In this document: positions 1 to 9,070 of the stretch, one piece after another
Position numbering within the stretch: the first letter of the stretch is position 1
Layout of the letters: the number at the start of each line of letters is the position of its first letter
Assembly: GCA_047621665.1 (NCBI GenBank)
Contig: JBLHMB010000022.1
Coordinates: 1-52,099 of the forward strand
Source of the DNA: Actimicrobium sp047621665
Lineage (GTDB): Bacteria; Pseudomonadota; Gammaproteobacteria; Burkholderiales; Burkholderiaceae_D
DNA: 52,099 bases
Direction of reading: 5' to 3'
The notes under the pieces: model-generated
Told to the model about the DNA's origin: nothing
The model's input: only the letters and a program-made list of their open reading frames with translations
The model's database searches: none
Program-made: the position numbers and the translations under genes

Positions 1-499
1 TGCCGTCGGCATCTTTCAATCCTTCCAGTGTTTCGCGGATCGACTTCGGCTGGCCGGGCAAATTCATGATCAGCGCAGCATGGTCGGTGGTTTCGCGAAT
101 CACGGCGACTTGGCGCGACAGGATCGCGGTCGGCACAAAACGCAAGCTGATCTGGCGCATCTGCTCGCCGAACCCCGGCATCTCTTTGGTGGCGATAGCC
201 AGCGTGGCTTCCGGTGTCACATCGCGCCGCGCCGGGCCGGTACCACCAGTGGTCAATACCAGATGACAGTGCTCGACATCCACCAGTTCGATCAATGCAG
301 CTTCGATCGCCGCACGTTCATCCGGAATCAGTCGGGTCACAAAAACCCAGGGGCTGGTCAGCGCGCCAGTGAACCAGTCGCGCAATGCCGGAATACCCTG
401 GTCTTCGTAGACCCCGGCCGACGCGCGGTCGGACACCGAGATCAGGCCGACACGCAGTAACTCCGGCTCAGGCAATTCAGTCTTCGTCGCTGTCATCAT
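1..499 (-). CDS. mogA: MogA/MoaB-type molybdopterin adenylyltransferase (C-terminus cut by window edge)
   Basis: MogA adenylylates molybdopterin in the cytoplasm, the step before molybdate insertion in molybdenum cofactor synthesis. The reading frame begins with two adjacent ATG codons (499 or 496, reading leftward) and stays open to base 1, about 166 codons. The N-terminal LRVGLISVSDRAS segment and the central LTTGGTG motif followed by RDVTPEAT are the MoCF-domain (MogA/MoaB/MoeA/CinA) signatures. The NLPGQPKSI segment near the window edge also fits. The start overlaps the darP stop by about 20 bases, suggesting translational coupling. MoaB is the alternative name for the same fold. Only the extreme C-terminus is missing. 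Confidence 0.9.
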   Translation of the reverse strand, partial: MMTATKTELPEPELLRVGLISVSDRASAGVYEDQGIPALRDWFTGALTSPWVFVTRLIPDERAAIEAALIELVDVEHCHLVLTTGGTGPARRDVTPEATLAIATKEMPGFGEQMRQISLRFVPTAILSRQVAVIRETTDHAALIMNLPGQPKSIRETLEGLKDADG

Positions 500-1061
500 C
501 GACTTCGTCATCCGGCTTGGATTTGGCAGCAACCTGCTTGAGAATCTGGAACAGTTCGCGGTACGCCTTCGGCGGTTTGCTTTCAGCTTGTTCCTTGCGC
601 GCATTGCGGATCAACCCGCGCACATGCTGGCCATCGAGTTCCGGATTCTGGTCGAGCAGGTCGGTCAGAACTTTTTCATCGGTCAGCAATTTGTCGCGGC
701 GGCGCTCCAGCGCGTGCATCGCATTCGTGTCGGCTTTCGACAGACCGCGCCAGCTGTCGAGCGTGCGCTGGATCGCAGCGAGTTCGTCGTCGTTGAGCGT
801 GCGCATTTTTTTGCCGACGTACTGCAACTGACGACGGCGACCTTCGTGGTCCTTGATCAGTTGGCATTCGAGGATGGCTTCACGCACATCTTCGGGCATC
901 GGCACGCGCTTGACGCGGTCACGGGCTTCGGCGACGAGCTCGGCACCGAGCTTTTGCAGCGCAGTCATGTCGCGCTTGAGTTGGGACTTGGAAGGGCGGT
1001 CGTATTCCTGTTCGAATTCGGTCGATTGGAAGCCGCAGTTGCCGCGATTGGGATTAGGCAT
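477..1061 (-). CDS. darP: Ribosome-associated protein DarP/YjgA (DUF615)
   Basis: DarP (formerly YjgA, DUF615) associates with late 50S ribosomal subunit precursors and supports large-subunit maturation. The 194-residue protein is highly charged and mostly helical. It has the family's N-terminal SKSQLKRDMTALQKLG segment, the central RRRQLQYVGKKMR segment and a very acidic C-terminal tail (DDEVDDDSDED). Length matches the family. The tail-coding region overlaps the start of mogA, and the gene is divergent from pmbA with about 80 bases between starts. The mog-darP-pmbA arrangement is common in Burkholderiales (family knowledge). No strong ribosome binding site precedes the ATG. Confidence 0.93.
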   Translation of the reverse strand: MPNPNRGNCGFQSTEFEQEYDRPSKSQLKRDMTALQKLGAELVAEARDRVKRVPMPEDVREAILECQLIKDHEGRRRQLQYVGKKMRTLNDDELAAIQRTLDSWRGLSKADTNAMHALERRRDKLLTDEKVLTDLLDQNPELDGQHVRGLIRNARKEQAESKPPKAYRELFQILKQVAAKSKPDDEVDDDSDED

Positions 1062-1142
1062 GATGAAGTGGTAAGGCGCAAAGCCATTCTGTAAACGACT
1101 GCTATGATAACCGCTTTACCGTCCCGCCCCCGAAATCCATCC

Positions 1143-2507
1143 ATGAGCGCACCCGTATTTAGCCATACCCAGGAACAAATGCAGCAACTGACGCAAGATG
1201 TTTTGCGCTACGCCCGAGAATGCGGCGCGTCGGATGCGTCCGTCGAAGTCAACGAGGCGCAGGGACTGTCGGTGATGGTGCGCAAGGGGCGGGTCGAAAC
1301 CATCGAACAAAACAAGGACAAGGGTGTGTCCGTGACGCTGTACCTCGGCAGCGAAGGGCATATGCGCAGCGGTAATGCCGACACCTCCGACTTCTCGCAG
1401 CAGGCATTGAAAGCTACCGTCGAAGCGGCCTGGAACATCGCTCGATTTACTGCAGAAGACGATTGTGCCGGCCTGCCCGATCCCGATCAGTACGAAAAAA
1501 ACCCGCGCGACTTGCAGCTGTATCACCACTGGGATATCGACACGGCTCAGGCAGTGTCGCTGGCGCAGCGCTGCGAGGCAGCCGCATTCGCCGTCGACCC
1601 GCGCATCACCAATAGCGAAGGGGCCGGCGTCTACGCACAGCATTCGCAATTCATGATGGCCAACACGCGCGATTTTCTGGGCGGTTATGCGTTTTCGCGG
1701 CACACGCTGTCGGTCTCGCCGATTGCCGGTCGTGGCAACGGCATGCAGCGCGATGACTGGTATTCGTCGCAGCGTGATCCGCAACGACTGGCCAGTCCCG
1801 AAGCCATTGGTCGCTATGCCGCAGAGCGTGCGTTGGCCCGGTTGCGCGCACGCCAGTTATCGACCCGTAAATGTGCAGTGCTGTTCGAAGCGCCGCTGGC
1901 GGTTGGTTTGCTGGGTACTTTTGTGCAGGCGGTTTCGGGTGGCGCGCTGTATCGCAAATCAACATTCCTGCTCGACTCGCTCGGCAAGCAAGCGCTGTCG
2001 GACCACATCTGCATTGCCGAAGATCCTTACGTCATCGGTGCGGTCGGGTCGGCACCGTTCGATGATGAAGGTTGCCGCACGCACGCGCGCGATGTCGTCG
2101 TTGATGGCGTCGTGCAAGGTTATTTTTTGTCGACCTATTCGGCGCGCAAGTTGGGCATGCCAAGTACCGGCAATGCCGGTGGCTCGCACAACCTGACCAT
2201 GTCGTCCCGTCTGACGAAGCCGACCGACGACTTCAAGGCCATGCTCAAAAAACTGGGTACGGGCTTGCTGGTCACTGAACTGATGGGTGAGGGGACCAAC
2301 TACGTCACCGGCGATTACTCGCGCGGCGCGTCCGGCTTCTGGGTTGAAGGCGGCGTGATCCAGTATCCGGTCGAAGAAATCACCATCGCCGGCAACATGC
2401 AAACCATGTTCAAGCAACTCGTCGCAATCGGTGCCGACACCTATTTGCGCGGTACCAAGCAAACCGGCTCGGTGCTCATCGAGAGCATGACGATTGCCGG
2501 CGACTGA
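1143..2507 (+). CDS. pmbA: Metalloprotease accessory subunit PmbA/TldE
   Basis: PmbA (TldE) partners TldD in a cytosolic metalloprotease involved in microcin B17 maturation and CcdA turnover. The sequence follows the family throughout: an N-terminal domain with VRKGRVETIEQNKDKG, a central GGYAFSRHTLS region, and the C-terminal conserved stretches STGNAGGSHNLTM, LMGEGTNYVTGDYSRGA and GFWVEGG. As expected for the E subunit, no HExxxH zinc motif is visible; that motif belongs to TldD, which is not in this window. I chose the ATG at 1143 (MSAPVF, 454 residues) because homologues start near there. An in-frame ATG at 1104 would add 13 residues. Neither start has a good ribosome binding site. Confidence 0.93.
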   Translation: MSAPVFSHTQEQMQQLTQDVLRYARECGASDASVEVNEAQGLSVMVRKGRVETIEQNKDKGVSVTLYLGSEGHMRSGNADTSDFSQQALKATVEAAWNIARFTAEDDCAGLPDPDQYEKNPRDLQLYHHWDIDTAQAVSLAQRCEAAAFAVDPRITNSEGAGVYAQHSQFMMANTRDFLGGYAFSRHTLSVSPIAGRGNGMQRDDWYSSQRDPQRLASPEAIGRYAAERALARLRARQLSTRKCAVLFEAPLAVGLLGTFVQAVSGGALYRKSTFLLDSLGKQALSDHICIAEDPYVIGAVGSAPFDDEGCRTHARDVVVDGVVQGYFLSTYSARKLGMPSTGNAGGSHNLTMSSRLTKPTDDFKAMLKKLGTGLLVTELMGEGTNYVTGDYSRGASGFWVEGGVIQYPVEEITIAGNMQTMFKQLVAIGADTYLRGTKQTGSVLIESMTIAGD

Positions 2508-2519
2508 CAATTCTGCAGG

Positions 2520-3569
2520 TTACAACTGCTGCAAAATCTCGCGTCCGATCGCACTCAGCGGCACAATCCTGTCGACCGCATCGAGCTTGATGGCTTCCTT
2601 CGGCATGCCGAAGACGACACAGCTATCTTCATCTTGCGCCAGTGTGCGGGCACCGGCCTGACGCATCTCCAGCAAGCCAAGAGCGCCATCGTCGCCCATG
2701 CCGGTCATGATCACGCCGAGCGCGTTGGCCCCGGCGCTTTTTGCGACCGAACGGAACAGTACATCGACCGATGGCCGGTGCCGGTTGACCAGCGGGCCAT
2801 CAATCACGTCAACAAAATACTGCGCACCGACGCGGCGTAGCAGCATGTGTTTGCCACCCGGCGCGATCAGCGCCAGACCTTGCGTGACGCGATCCTTGTG
2901 ACAGGCTTCGCGCACTTCGATCTGGCACAGCGTGTTCAGGCGGGCGGCAAATTCGGCAGTAAATTTTTCCGGCATGTGCTGGACGATGACGATGCCCGGG
3001 GATACGCGCGGCAACGTCACCAGGACTTTTTCAAGCGCCTGCGTGCCGCCGGTCGATGTGCCCAGCGCGACGATGCGCTGGGTGGTCTGAATCATCGCGC
3101 CATGACCGGTTGCCGCTGGCAGAACGGCATCGGCACTCAATTTTTCGACCACCATCAGCCGCTTGATATTGGCTTTCGAGGCCGTCTTGACCGCGTTGAT
3201 CAAGTCATTCGAATGATCGCTGAGAAACTGCTTGAGGCCCAGCTTGGGCTTGGTGATAATGGCCACCGCACCGGCCGACAGGGCCTCGATCGAGGTCCGT
3301 GCACCGGCCTCGGTCAACGTCGAACAGATCACCACCGGTGTCGGTCGTTCGCGCATGATTTGACGCAAAAAGGTCAGTCCATCCATGCGCGGCATCTCGA
3401 TATCGAGCACGATCACGTCGGGCCATTGCGTCTTCATGCGCGCCATCGCCAGCAACGGGTCGGCCACCGCGCTGATGACTTCGATGTGCGGATCAGCATC
3501 GAGCATGGCGCTCAGTACCTGACGCACCACCGCCGAATCGTCGACCAGCATGACTTTAATTAGCGCCAT
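2520..3569 (-). CDS. cheB: Chemotaxis response regulator protein-glutamate methylesterase CheB
   Basis: CheB removes methyl groups from receptor glutamates, and deamidates glutamines, to reset adaptation. The 349-residue protein has an N-terminal receiver domain (D10, D11 and phospho-acceptor D56 in VLDIEMPRMDG) and a C-terminal methylesterase domain. The catalytic residues are visible as Ser in ALGTSTGG, His in VQHMPEKF and Asp in GMGDDGA. It is the last gene of the minus-strand chemosensory locus and lies 244 bases beyond the cheR stop, so it may use its own promoter. No cheD lies between cheR and cheB, where it often sits. Convergent with pmbA, with only 12 bases between stops. Confidence 0.96.
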   Translation of the reverse strand: MALIKVMLVDDSAVVRQVLSAMLDADPHIEVISAVADPLLAMARMKTQWPDVIVLDIEMPRMDGLTFLRQIMRERPTPVVICSTLTEAGARTSIEALSAGAVAIITKPKLGLKQFLSDHSNDLINAVKTASKANIKRLMVVEKLSADAVLPAATGHGAMIQTTQRIVALGTSTGGTQALEKVLVTLPRVSPGIVIVQHMPEKFTAEFAARLNTLCQIEVREACHKDRVTQGLALIAPGGKHMLLRRVGAQYFVDVIDGPLVNRHRPSVDVLFRSVAKSAGANALGVIMTGMGDDGALGLLEMRQAGARTLAQDEDSCVVFGMPKEAIKLDAVDRIVPLSAIGREILQQL

Positions 3570-3813
3570 TGATGTCCCTTGCCGTCCTGTTCATGCATCG
3601 CCAACAGCGTGGACGACTGTGCGTTGTTGTCACTCAAAACCGCGTGAACTGGGATTTATTCAGCGCGCTGCTGGTCGCCTTGTTACCCGATGGTTTGACA
3701 GTTGCCAGGCGGTTTTGCAGTCGCATCGGCGCTGTCGATACCGATTTCAGATTGTTCATTTTTTAGCTTTCAGGCGAGGATGGGTCGCCGAAATTCTGTT
3801 GTTGGCAATAGTG

Positions 3814-4626
3814 CTAGGGCTTGCGATAAATCGAGGGCGATAGCGTCTCGACTGCGGTGGTGATGTCGTTGAGGCTTTCCGAATGGCCGATACAGAAATG
3901 GCCGCCCGGTTTGAGTTTCGAGAGCACGCGTGTCACCACGCCGCGTTTGGTATCGTCGCTGAAATAAATCATGACATTGCGCAGGAAAATCACATCGAAT
4001 AATCCGATATCAGGCAACGTGTCATTCAGATTGACCTGAGCGAAGCGCACCTTGCTGCGCACCGCGCGATCAATGAGGAGCGTGCCCTCCTGCGTGCCAC
4101 TGCCTTTGAGACAGAACCGCGTCAGATAGGTCGGCGGAATCTGGCCGGTGCGGTTCATCGAATAGTGGCCGCTGCGCGCGCCGACCAGCACGCTGCTGCT
4201 GATGTCGGAGCCGAACACTTCCCACTGCGTACTGCCCATGTTGTCGGCCAGGACCATCGCAATGCTGTAGGCCTCTTCGCCGGTCGAGCTGGCGGCACTC
4301 CAGACCCGGAAGGGCTGGCCCCGGCCAACTGCAGCCAGTGCGCGGGCGCGCAAAAAATCGAAGTGCGCCGGTTCGCGAAAAAAATAGGTTTCGTTGGTTG
4401 TCAGCAGGTCGATTGCGGTTTGTACTTCGCCCGGCTTTTCATCGCTTTGAAGCAGACGGAAATACGCGCTGAAACTGGTGAGCTGGTAATACGCCAGTCG
4501 CTTCGACAGCCGGCCGCTGACCAGCGCTTTTTTCGACGAGGACAGCGTGATGCCGGCCGCCTCGAAAATGAAGCGCTGGAACTGGCCGAATTCCTGATCA
4601 GTGATGATTGGTGGAGCCATCGTCAC
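3814..4626 (-). CDS. cheR: Chemotaxis protein methyltransferase CheR
   Basis: CheR transfers methyl groups from S-adenosylmethionine to receptor glutamates. The 270-residue protein has the N-terminal helical CheR domain followed by the Rossmann methyltransferase domain: VWSAASSTGEEAYSIAM is the SAM-binding motif and FDVIFLRNVMIYF the conserved central strand. A GTG at 4626 directly follows the cheW stop. The ATG at 4620 is an equally good start, with GAG about 8 bases upstream, and would shorten the protein by two residues. Tight packing with cheW indicates one transcript. No TPR extension is present. Confidence 0.95.
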   Translation of the reverse strand: MTMAPPIITDQEFGQFQRFIFEAAGITLSSSKKALVSGRLSKRLAYYQLTSFSAYFRLLQSDEKPGEVQTAIDLLTTNETYFFREPAHFDFLRARALAAVGRGQPFRVWSAASSTGEEAYSIAMVLADNMGSTQWEVFGSDISSSVLVGARSGHYSMNRTGQIPPTYLTRFCLKGSGTQEGTLLIDRAVRSKVRFAQVNLNDTLPDIGLFDVIFLRNVMIYFSDDTKRGVVTRVLSKLKPGGHFCIGHSESLNDITTAVETLSPSIYRKP

Positions 4627-5193
4627 TCAGGAAATCAAGGCAGGCGGCGATTCACTGAGTTGCGCCAGCGCGCCCAGCTCCTGAATCGACAGTACCCGGC
4701 TGATGTTGAGCAGGATCACGAACTTGCCGTTGACCTTGCCCATCCCATCGATGAAGTCGGTACGGATGCGCGCGCCGAAAGCCGGTGCCGGCTCGATATC
4801 GGCGTCCGGAATATCGAGCACCGCGTTGACCGCGTCGACTACCAACCCCATGTCGTGCGTCATGTCCTGACGCTCGCCATCGGCGGCTTCCACTTCGACG
4901 ATGACGGTGCAAGTACGTTTGGTGATGACGGTTGGCGGCTTGCCGAAGCGTGCCGCCAGATCCATCACCGGCACCACGGCACCGCGCAGATTGATCACGC
5001 CAAGTATGCATTCGGGCATCATCGGCACGCGCGTCAAGCCGTCGTATTCGATGATTTCCTTGATGCCGAGGATGCCGATGGCAAACATTTCGCCACCAAG
5101 CAGAAACGTCAGATACTGTTTAGGTCCGCTCGCTACCGGTGTATTTTTCGCGATGACCAGGGCCTTGTTGTCGGCCTGTACAAGTGCGTTCAT
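4627..5193 (-). CDS. cheW: Chemotaxis coupling protein CheW
   Basis: CheW bridges receptor tips and CheA in chemosensory arrays. The 188-residue protein has an N-terminal extension of about 25 residues, then a CheW domain with the typical FLLGGEMFAIGILGIKEIIEY start, the core VPMMPECILGVINLRGAVVPVMDL, and the late GLVVDAVNAVLDI strand. It lies 11 bases downstream of the MCP gene and abuts cheR, so all three are probably translated from one message. A second CheW-like domain is present at the C-terminus of CheA. Confidence 0.95.
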   Translation of the reverse strand: MNALVQADNKALVIAKNTPVASGPKQYLTFLLGGEMFAIGILGIKEIIEYDGLTRVPMMPECILGVINLRGAVVPVMDLAARFGKPPTVITKRTCTVIVEVEAADGERQDMTHDMGLVVDAVNAVLDIPDADIEPAPAFGARIRTDFIDGMGKVNGKFVILLNISRVLSIQELGALAQLSESPPALIS

Positions 5194-5204
5194 GGTGACT
5201 ACTT

Positions 5205-6869
5205 TCAGAAACGGGTGAATTGGGATTCGTCGAGCTCGCCGGCGCTGGGGCGGGTCAAGGCGACGGCGGGCTTGCTATTGCCGGCTTTCGGGCCGCTCTT
5301 GCTGCCGTAGCTGGAACCCGTGTTGCGTGCGCTTGCCGACTGAACCGGGCTGCGGGAAATCCCGTCGAGCTTGAAGAACGACATCGTGGCTTGCAGTTGC
5401 TCGGCCTGGCTGCTCATTTCTTCGGCGGTTGCCGCCAGTTCTTCCGAACTCGATGCATTTTGCTGCGTGGTCTGGCTCAATTGCATGACAGCGGAATTGA
5501 TCTGGCTAACACCGGACGATTGCTCGCTGGAGGCGGCCGCAATTTCCTGCACCAGGTCCGAGGTCTTGCGAATACTCGGGACCATTTCATCGAGCAGCTT
5601 GCCGGCTTTTTCGGCCAGATCGACGCTGCTGGTAGCGAGTTCACCGATTTCCTGTGCGGCGATCTGGCTGCGTTCGGCCAGCTTGCGCACTTCGGCGGCC
5701 ACTACTGCAAAACCTTTGCCGTGTTCACCGGCACGGGCGGCTTCGATGGCGGCATTGAGTGCCAGCAAATTGGTCTGGTAAGCGATGTCATCGATGATGC
5801 CGATCTTGCGGGCGATCTGCTTCATGGCCGCGACGGTGGCATTGACCGACACACCGCCTTCGGCGGCTTCGCGCGCAGCCTTGCTGGCCATGCCATCGGT
5901 GACCTTGGCGTTCTCGGTATTTTGCGCAATCGAGGAGGACATTTCTTCGATCGAGGCGCTGGTTTCTTCGACGCTGGCTGCTTGTTCGCTGGAGGCTTGC
6001 GACAGCGACAGCGAGGTGGCGCTGACTTCTTCGGAAGCACTGGCCAGCGCTTGGGCGCCACTGTTGACGTCGGACACCACCTGCGACAATTTGGCAATCA
6101 TCAATTGCATCGAGCGCAGCATCTGGCCGGTTTCATCCGTTGCCGTCGAGTCGATCCGCACGGTCAGATCACCTTCGGCCAACCGGTTGGCAGCGTCGCG
6201 GGCTTTGTTCAGCGGTGTGGTAACGCTGCGGCTGATCAGGACACCGAGGGCGATCCCGAGCAGTACGCCAATAGCAATCGCTGTCAGCATCAGCATCCGG
6301 CTGTTTTCGTAGAGCGCGGACGTTTCGACCGAGGCTTCCTTGGCGCGGACTTCCTTGATCACGGTCAGTTCGGTCATCAGGTCATCGATGACATCGGCCT
6401 TGGCGCGGGTCTGCCCCATTATTTTTATCAATGCTTCACTGCGCTGCTGCAATGGCTCGACGGCAGCCAGCGTGATGATTTGCTGCAGGTCGCGCTGATA
6501 TTCTTCCCAGTTCTTGTCAAAGGTAACGAACACTTCCTTGGCGCGCACCGAATTGAATAACGGTCGCGACTTGGCCAGCAAATCCTTGACGGCCGTGCTG
6601 CTTTTGGTCAGTGATGCGAGGGTGCTGGCACGCTCTTCCTGCGTCGTCGACAGCAAGTAGTTCGCTCGTGCGCGGCCGACATAGATCAGGTTGATGTTGG
6701 CTTCCTTGACCAGCGAGATGCCCATCAGTTCTTGCTGGTACATCGAATCAGCCATGTCGTTGATCCGGTTGGCGCTGTTGATACCAATCCCGCCCACCAC
6801 GATGCTGATGGCAGCCACCAGGATAAAGCCGACTAGCAGTCGTACGCCGATTTTGATATTGGAAAACAT
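5205..6869 (-). CDS. Methyl-accepting chemotaxis protein with periplasmic four-helix sensor
   Basis: Transmembrane chemoreceptor of 554 residues. It has TM1 at about 10-30, a periplasmic helical region at about 35-185 of the 4HB_MCP type, TM2 at about 192-213, HAMP at about 214-266, and a long signalling helix pair. The hairpin tip lies around residues 365-387 (QTNLLALNAAIEAARAGEHG), the CheA/CheW contact site. The last five residues, QFTRF, fit the aromatic-x-x-aromatic pattern of CheR-tethering pentapeptides (E. coli NWETF), with Phe in place of Trp. The gene sits between cheA and cheW in the same operon. The ligand cannot be told from sequence. Confidence 0.95.
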   Translation of the reverse strand: MFSNIKIGVRLLVGFILVAAISIVVGGIGINSANRINDMADSMYQQELMGISLVKEANINLIYVGRARANYLLSTTQEERASTLASLTKSSTAVKDLLAKSRPLFNSVRAKEVFVTFDKNWEEYQRDLQQIITLAAVEPLQQRSEALIKIMGQTRAKADVIDDLMTELTVIKEVRAKEASVETSALYENSRMLMLTAIAIGVLLGIALGVLISRSVTTPLNKARDAANRLAEGDLTVRIDSTATDETGQMLRSMQLMIAKLSQVVSDVNSGAQALASASEEVSATSLSLSQASSEQAASVEETSASIEEMSSSIAQNTENAKVTDGMASKAAREAAEGGVSVNATVAAMKQIARKIGIIDDIAYQTNLLALNAAIEAARAGEHGKGFAVVAAEVRKLAERSQIAAQEIGELATSSVDLAEKAGKLLDEMVPSIRKTSDLVQEIAAASSEQSSGVSQINSAVMQLSQTTQQNASSSEELAATAEEMSSQAEQLQATMSFFKLDGISRSPVQSASARNTGSSYGSKSGPKAGNSKPAVALTRPSAGELDESQFTRF

Positions 6870-6916
6870 GATGAGTCCTGTGGGTGAAGTGAGCGAACGC
6901 GTGGTGGGTTAAAAAA

Positions 6917-9070
6917 TTATCCGGGGATCGGATTACTACGGGTGAGACTGGCTTGCCGGACGAGCGCGGGTACATCGAGGATCAGCGCGACATCGCCGCT
7001 GCCCAGAATGGTGGAACCACTGATGCAATCAACCTGGCTGAACAACTGGCCAAGCGGCTTGATGACAGTCTGGAATTCGCCCAGCAAGGTGTCGACCACG
7101 AGGCCGGCACGTTGTCCGGCATGTTTGAGAACGACGATATTTTCGCGCCGGGCCGGCACATCGCCGACATCGAACAAATCGCGCAACCGGATGAATGGCA
7201 GCACGCTGCCGCGCAGGTCGGTGTAATCGTGGCCGGGTTCGGCGCTGTATTCGATGCATTCCTCGATCATGTCGAGCGGAATCGCAAATACCGATTTGCC
7301 GATCTCGACCATGAAGCCATCGATGATGGCCAGTGTCAGTGGCAGGCACACCGTGACGGTGGTGCCGACCCCTTCGCTACTGGCGACGCTGACGCTGCCG
7401 CGCAGCGCGGTGATGTTGCGCTTGACGACATCCATGCCGACACCGCGACCGGACAGGTTGGTCACTTCAGCCGCGGTCGAAAAACCGGGTTCGAAGATCA
7501 GGTCGTAAATTTCACCATCGCTCATTTCGCGCCCGGCATCGACCAGTCCGCGCTCAATTGCCTTGGCCAGAATGCGCTCGCGCTTGAGACCACCGCCGTC
7601 GTCGCTGACGGTGATGACGATGGCACCGGAATCATGGCAGGCGTCCAGCGTGACGCGTCCGCGTGCCGGTTTGCCGCTGGCCAGTCGCACTGGCGCCGGT
7701 TCGATGCCGTGGTCGATCGCATTGCGAACCAGATGCAACAGCGGATCGCCGATTTTCTCGACCACGGTCTTGTCGAGTTCGGTGTCTTCGCCGTTGATTT
7801 CCAGCGCGATATCCTTGCCGATTTCACGCGAGACATCGTGCACCACGCGCTGGAAACGGTTAAAGGTCGCGCCGATTTTTACCATCCGCAGTTGCAGCGC
7901 GCTGTCGCGCACTTCCTGCACCAGACTCGACAGTTTCGAACTGCTTTCCTGTAATTCGCTGTTCTGGGCGCGACGGGCAATCAGGTTCACGCCGGCACCG
8001 GCGATGATCAGTTCGCCGACCAGATTGATGAGCTGGTCGAGCTTGTCGGCATCGACGCGGATCGAACGGTTTTCCTGCGCGCCGGTGTCGCGCACTTGCT
8101 GCTGACGGGTCAGCGCGGCATCGACGACGGCCGGTTGCACCAGCAATTGCTCGACCAGGATGACGCCGATTGGCGTGGCCGGATGCGCGCTCTGAGTCGC
8201 GAGTGCGCCGTCGAGTTCGCGTCTGGTCAGCGTGCCGCAATGCACCAGCAGTTCGCCCAGCAGTTCAGGCTGTTTGGAGGATTCGCGCAGCAGACGCTGG
8301 TAGTCGGCAATCAGGCTATGTGGCGGCAGGATATGCAGCTGGCAATCGTCAAGTACGAACTCGAACACGTTTTCGATGGTGGCCTTGTCGGCATCGGTTT
8401 GGAAACCGATTTCAAAACCGAGATAGCAGGTTTCCGGATCCATGGTCGCGGCATCCGGAATGCTGTTGGCCAGTGTGGCAATACCAACGATGTTGCCTAT
8501 TGTTGAGAGGTAGCGCAAAAACGAGAGCGGGTCCATGCCGTTGCGCAGCACGTCCGGACCAAAACGAATCGAGATGTGCCAGTGATCGGCATCAACGCCG
8601 TCGATGTGAATGCGTTCGACGGGGGCGCTGCTGCTGGCAACCGTGATGGCGTTGGATGGCAGCGCTGTTGGGGCCGGCGTCTCGAGATACGCTGACAATT
8701 GCGCGATCAACGGCGCACCCTGCGCTTCGAGTGCTTCCTCAATGCCGTCGTGGCCGGCGGCGACCGCTTCGACCAGCCGGCCGATCTGGTCACAACAGCC
8801 CAGCAGCAAGCTCACCAGTGTTTCGGTGACCGGCAGCTTGCCATCGCGCACGCGGTCCAGCACGCTTTCGACGACATGCGTGAAGGCGACAATATGGTCC
8901 AGGCCGAACAGGCCGGACGAGCCCTTGATGGTATGAGCGGCGCGAAAAATCGCATTCACCAGTTCGTCTTTTGGTTCGGTCTGCAAGACCACCAGCAGCG
9001 AATCTTCCATCTCGATCAACAGTTCGCGGCATTCGGCAAAAAACGTTTGCAGTGCGTCGTCAAGATTCAT
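6917..9070 (-). CDS. cheA: Chemotaxis histidine kinase CheA with an inserted MshEN-like tandem motif
   Basis: Central kinase of the chemosensory array, 717 residues. Domains in order: Hpt (about 1-110, phospho-acceptor H46 in AHTIKGSSG), a P2-like region (about 150-250), then an insert with two 24-residue motifs at 270-293 (LLGELLVHCG...) and 300-323. These are followed by the dimerisation helices (about 335-400), the HATPase domain (N-box HLVRNAIDHG near 446-455, VSDDGGG, GRGVGMDVV) and a CheW-like domain (about 570-710). The two inserted motifs match the LG-x2-L(8-10)-AL-x2-Q pattern of MshEN/T2SSE-N domains; see findings. The start overlaps the STAS gene by 4 bases (ATGA), indicating translational coupling. 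Confidence 0.96.
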   Translation of the reverse strand: MNLDDALQTFFAECRELLIEMEDSLLVVLQTEPKDELVNAIFRAAHTIKGSSGLFGLDHIVAFTHVVESVLDRVRDGKLPVTETLVSLLLGCCDQIGRLVEAVAAGHDGIEEALEAQGAPLIAQLSAYLETPAPTALPSNAITVASSSAPVERIHIDGVDADHWHISIRFGPDVLRNGMDPLSFLRYLSTIGNIVGIATLANSIPDAATMDPETCYLGFEIGFQTDADKATIENVFEFVLDDCQLHILPPHSLIADYQRLLRESSKQPELLGELLVHCGTLTRRELDGALATQSAHPATPIGVILVEQLLVQPAVVDAALTRQQQVRDTGAQENRSIRVDADKLDQLINLVGELIIAGAGVNLIARRAQNSELQESSSKLSSLVQEVRDSALQLRMVKIGATFNRFQRVVHDVSREIGKDIALEINGEDTELDKTVVEKIGDPLLHLVRNAIDHGIEPAPVRLASGKPARGRVTLDACHDSGAIVITVSDDGGGLKRERILAKAIERGLVDAGREMSDGEIYDLIFEPGFSTAAEVTNLSGRGVGMDVVKRNITALRGSVSVASSEGVGTTVTVCLPLTLAIIDGFMVEIGKSVFAIPLDMIEECIEYSAEPGHDYTDLRGSVLPFIRLRDLFDVGDVPARRENIVVLKHAGQRAGLVVDTLLGEFQTVIKPLGQLFSQVDCISGSTILGSGDVALILDVPALVRQASLTRSNPIPG

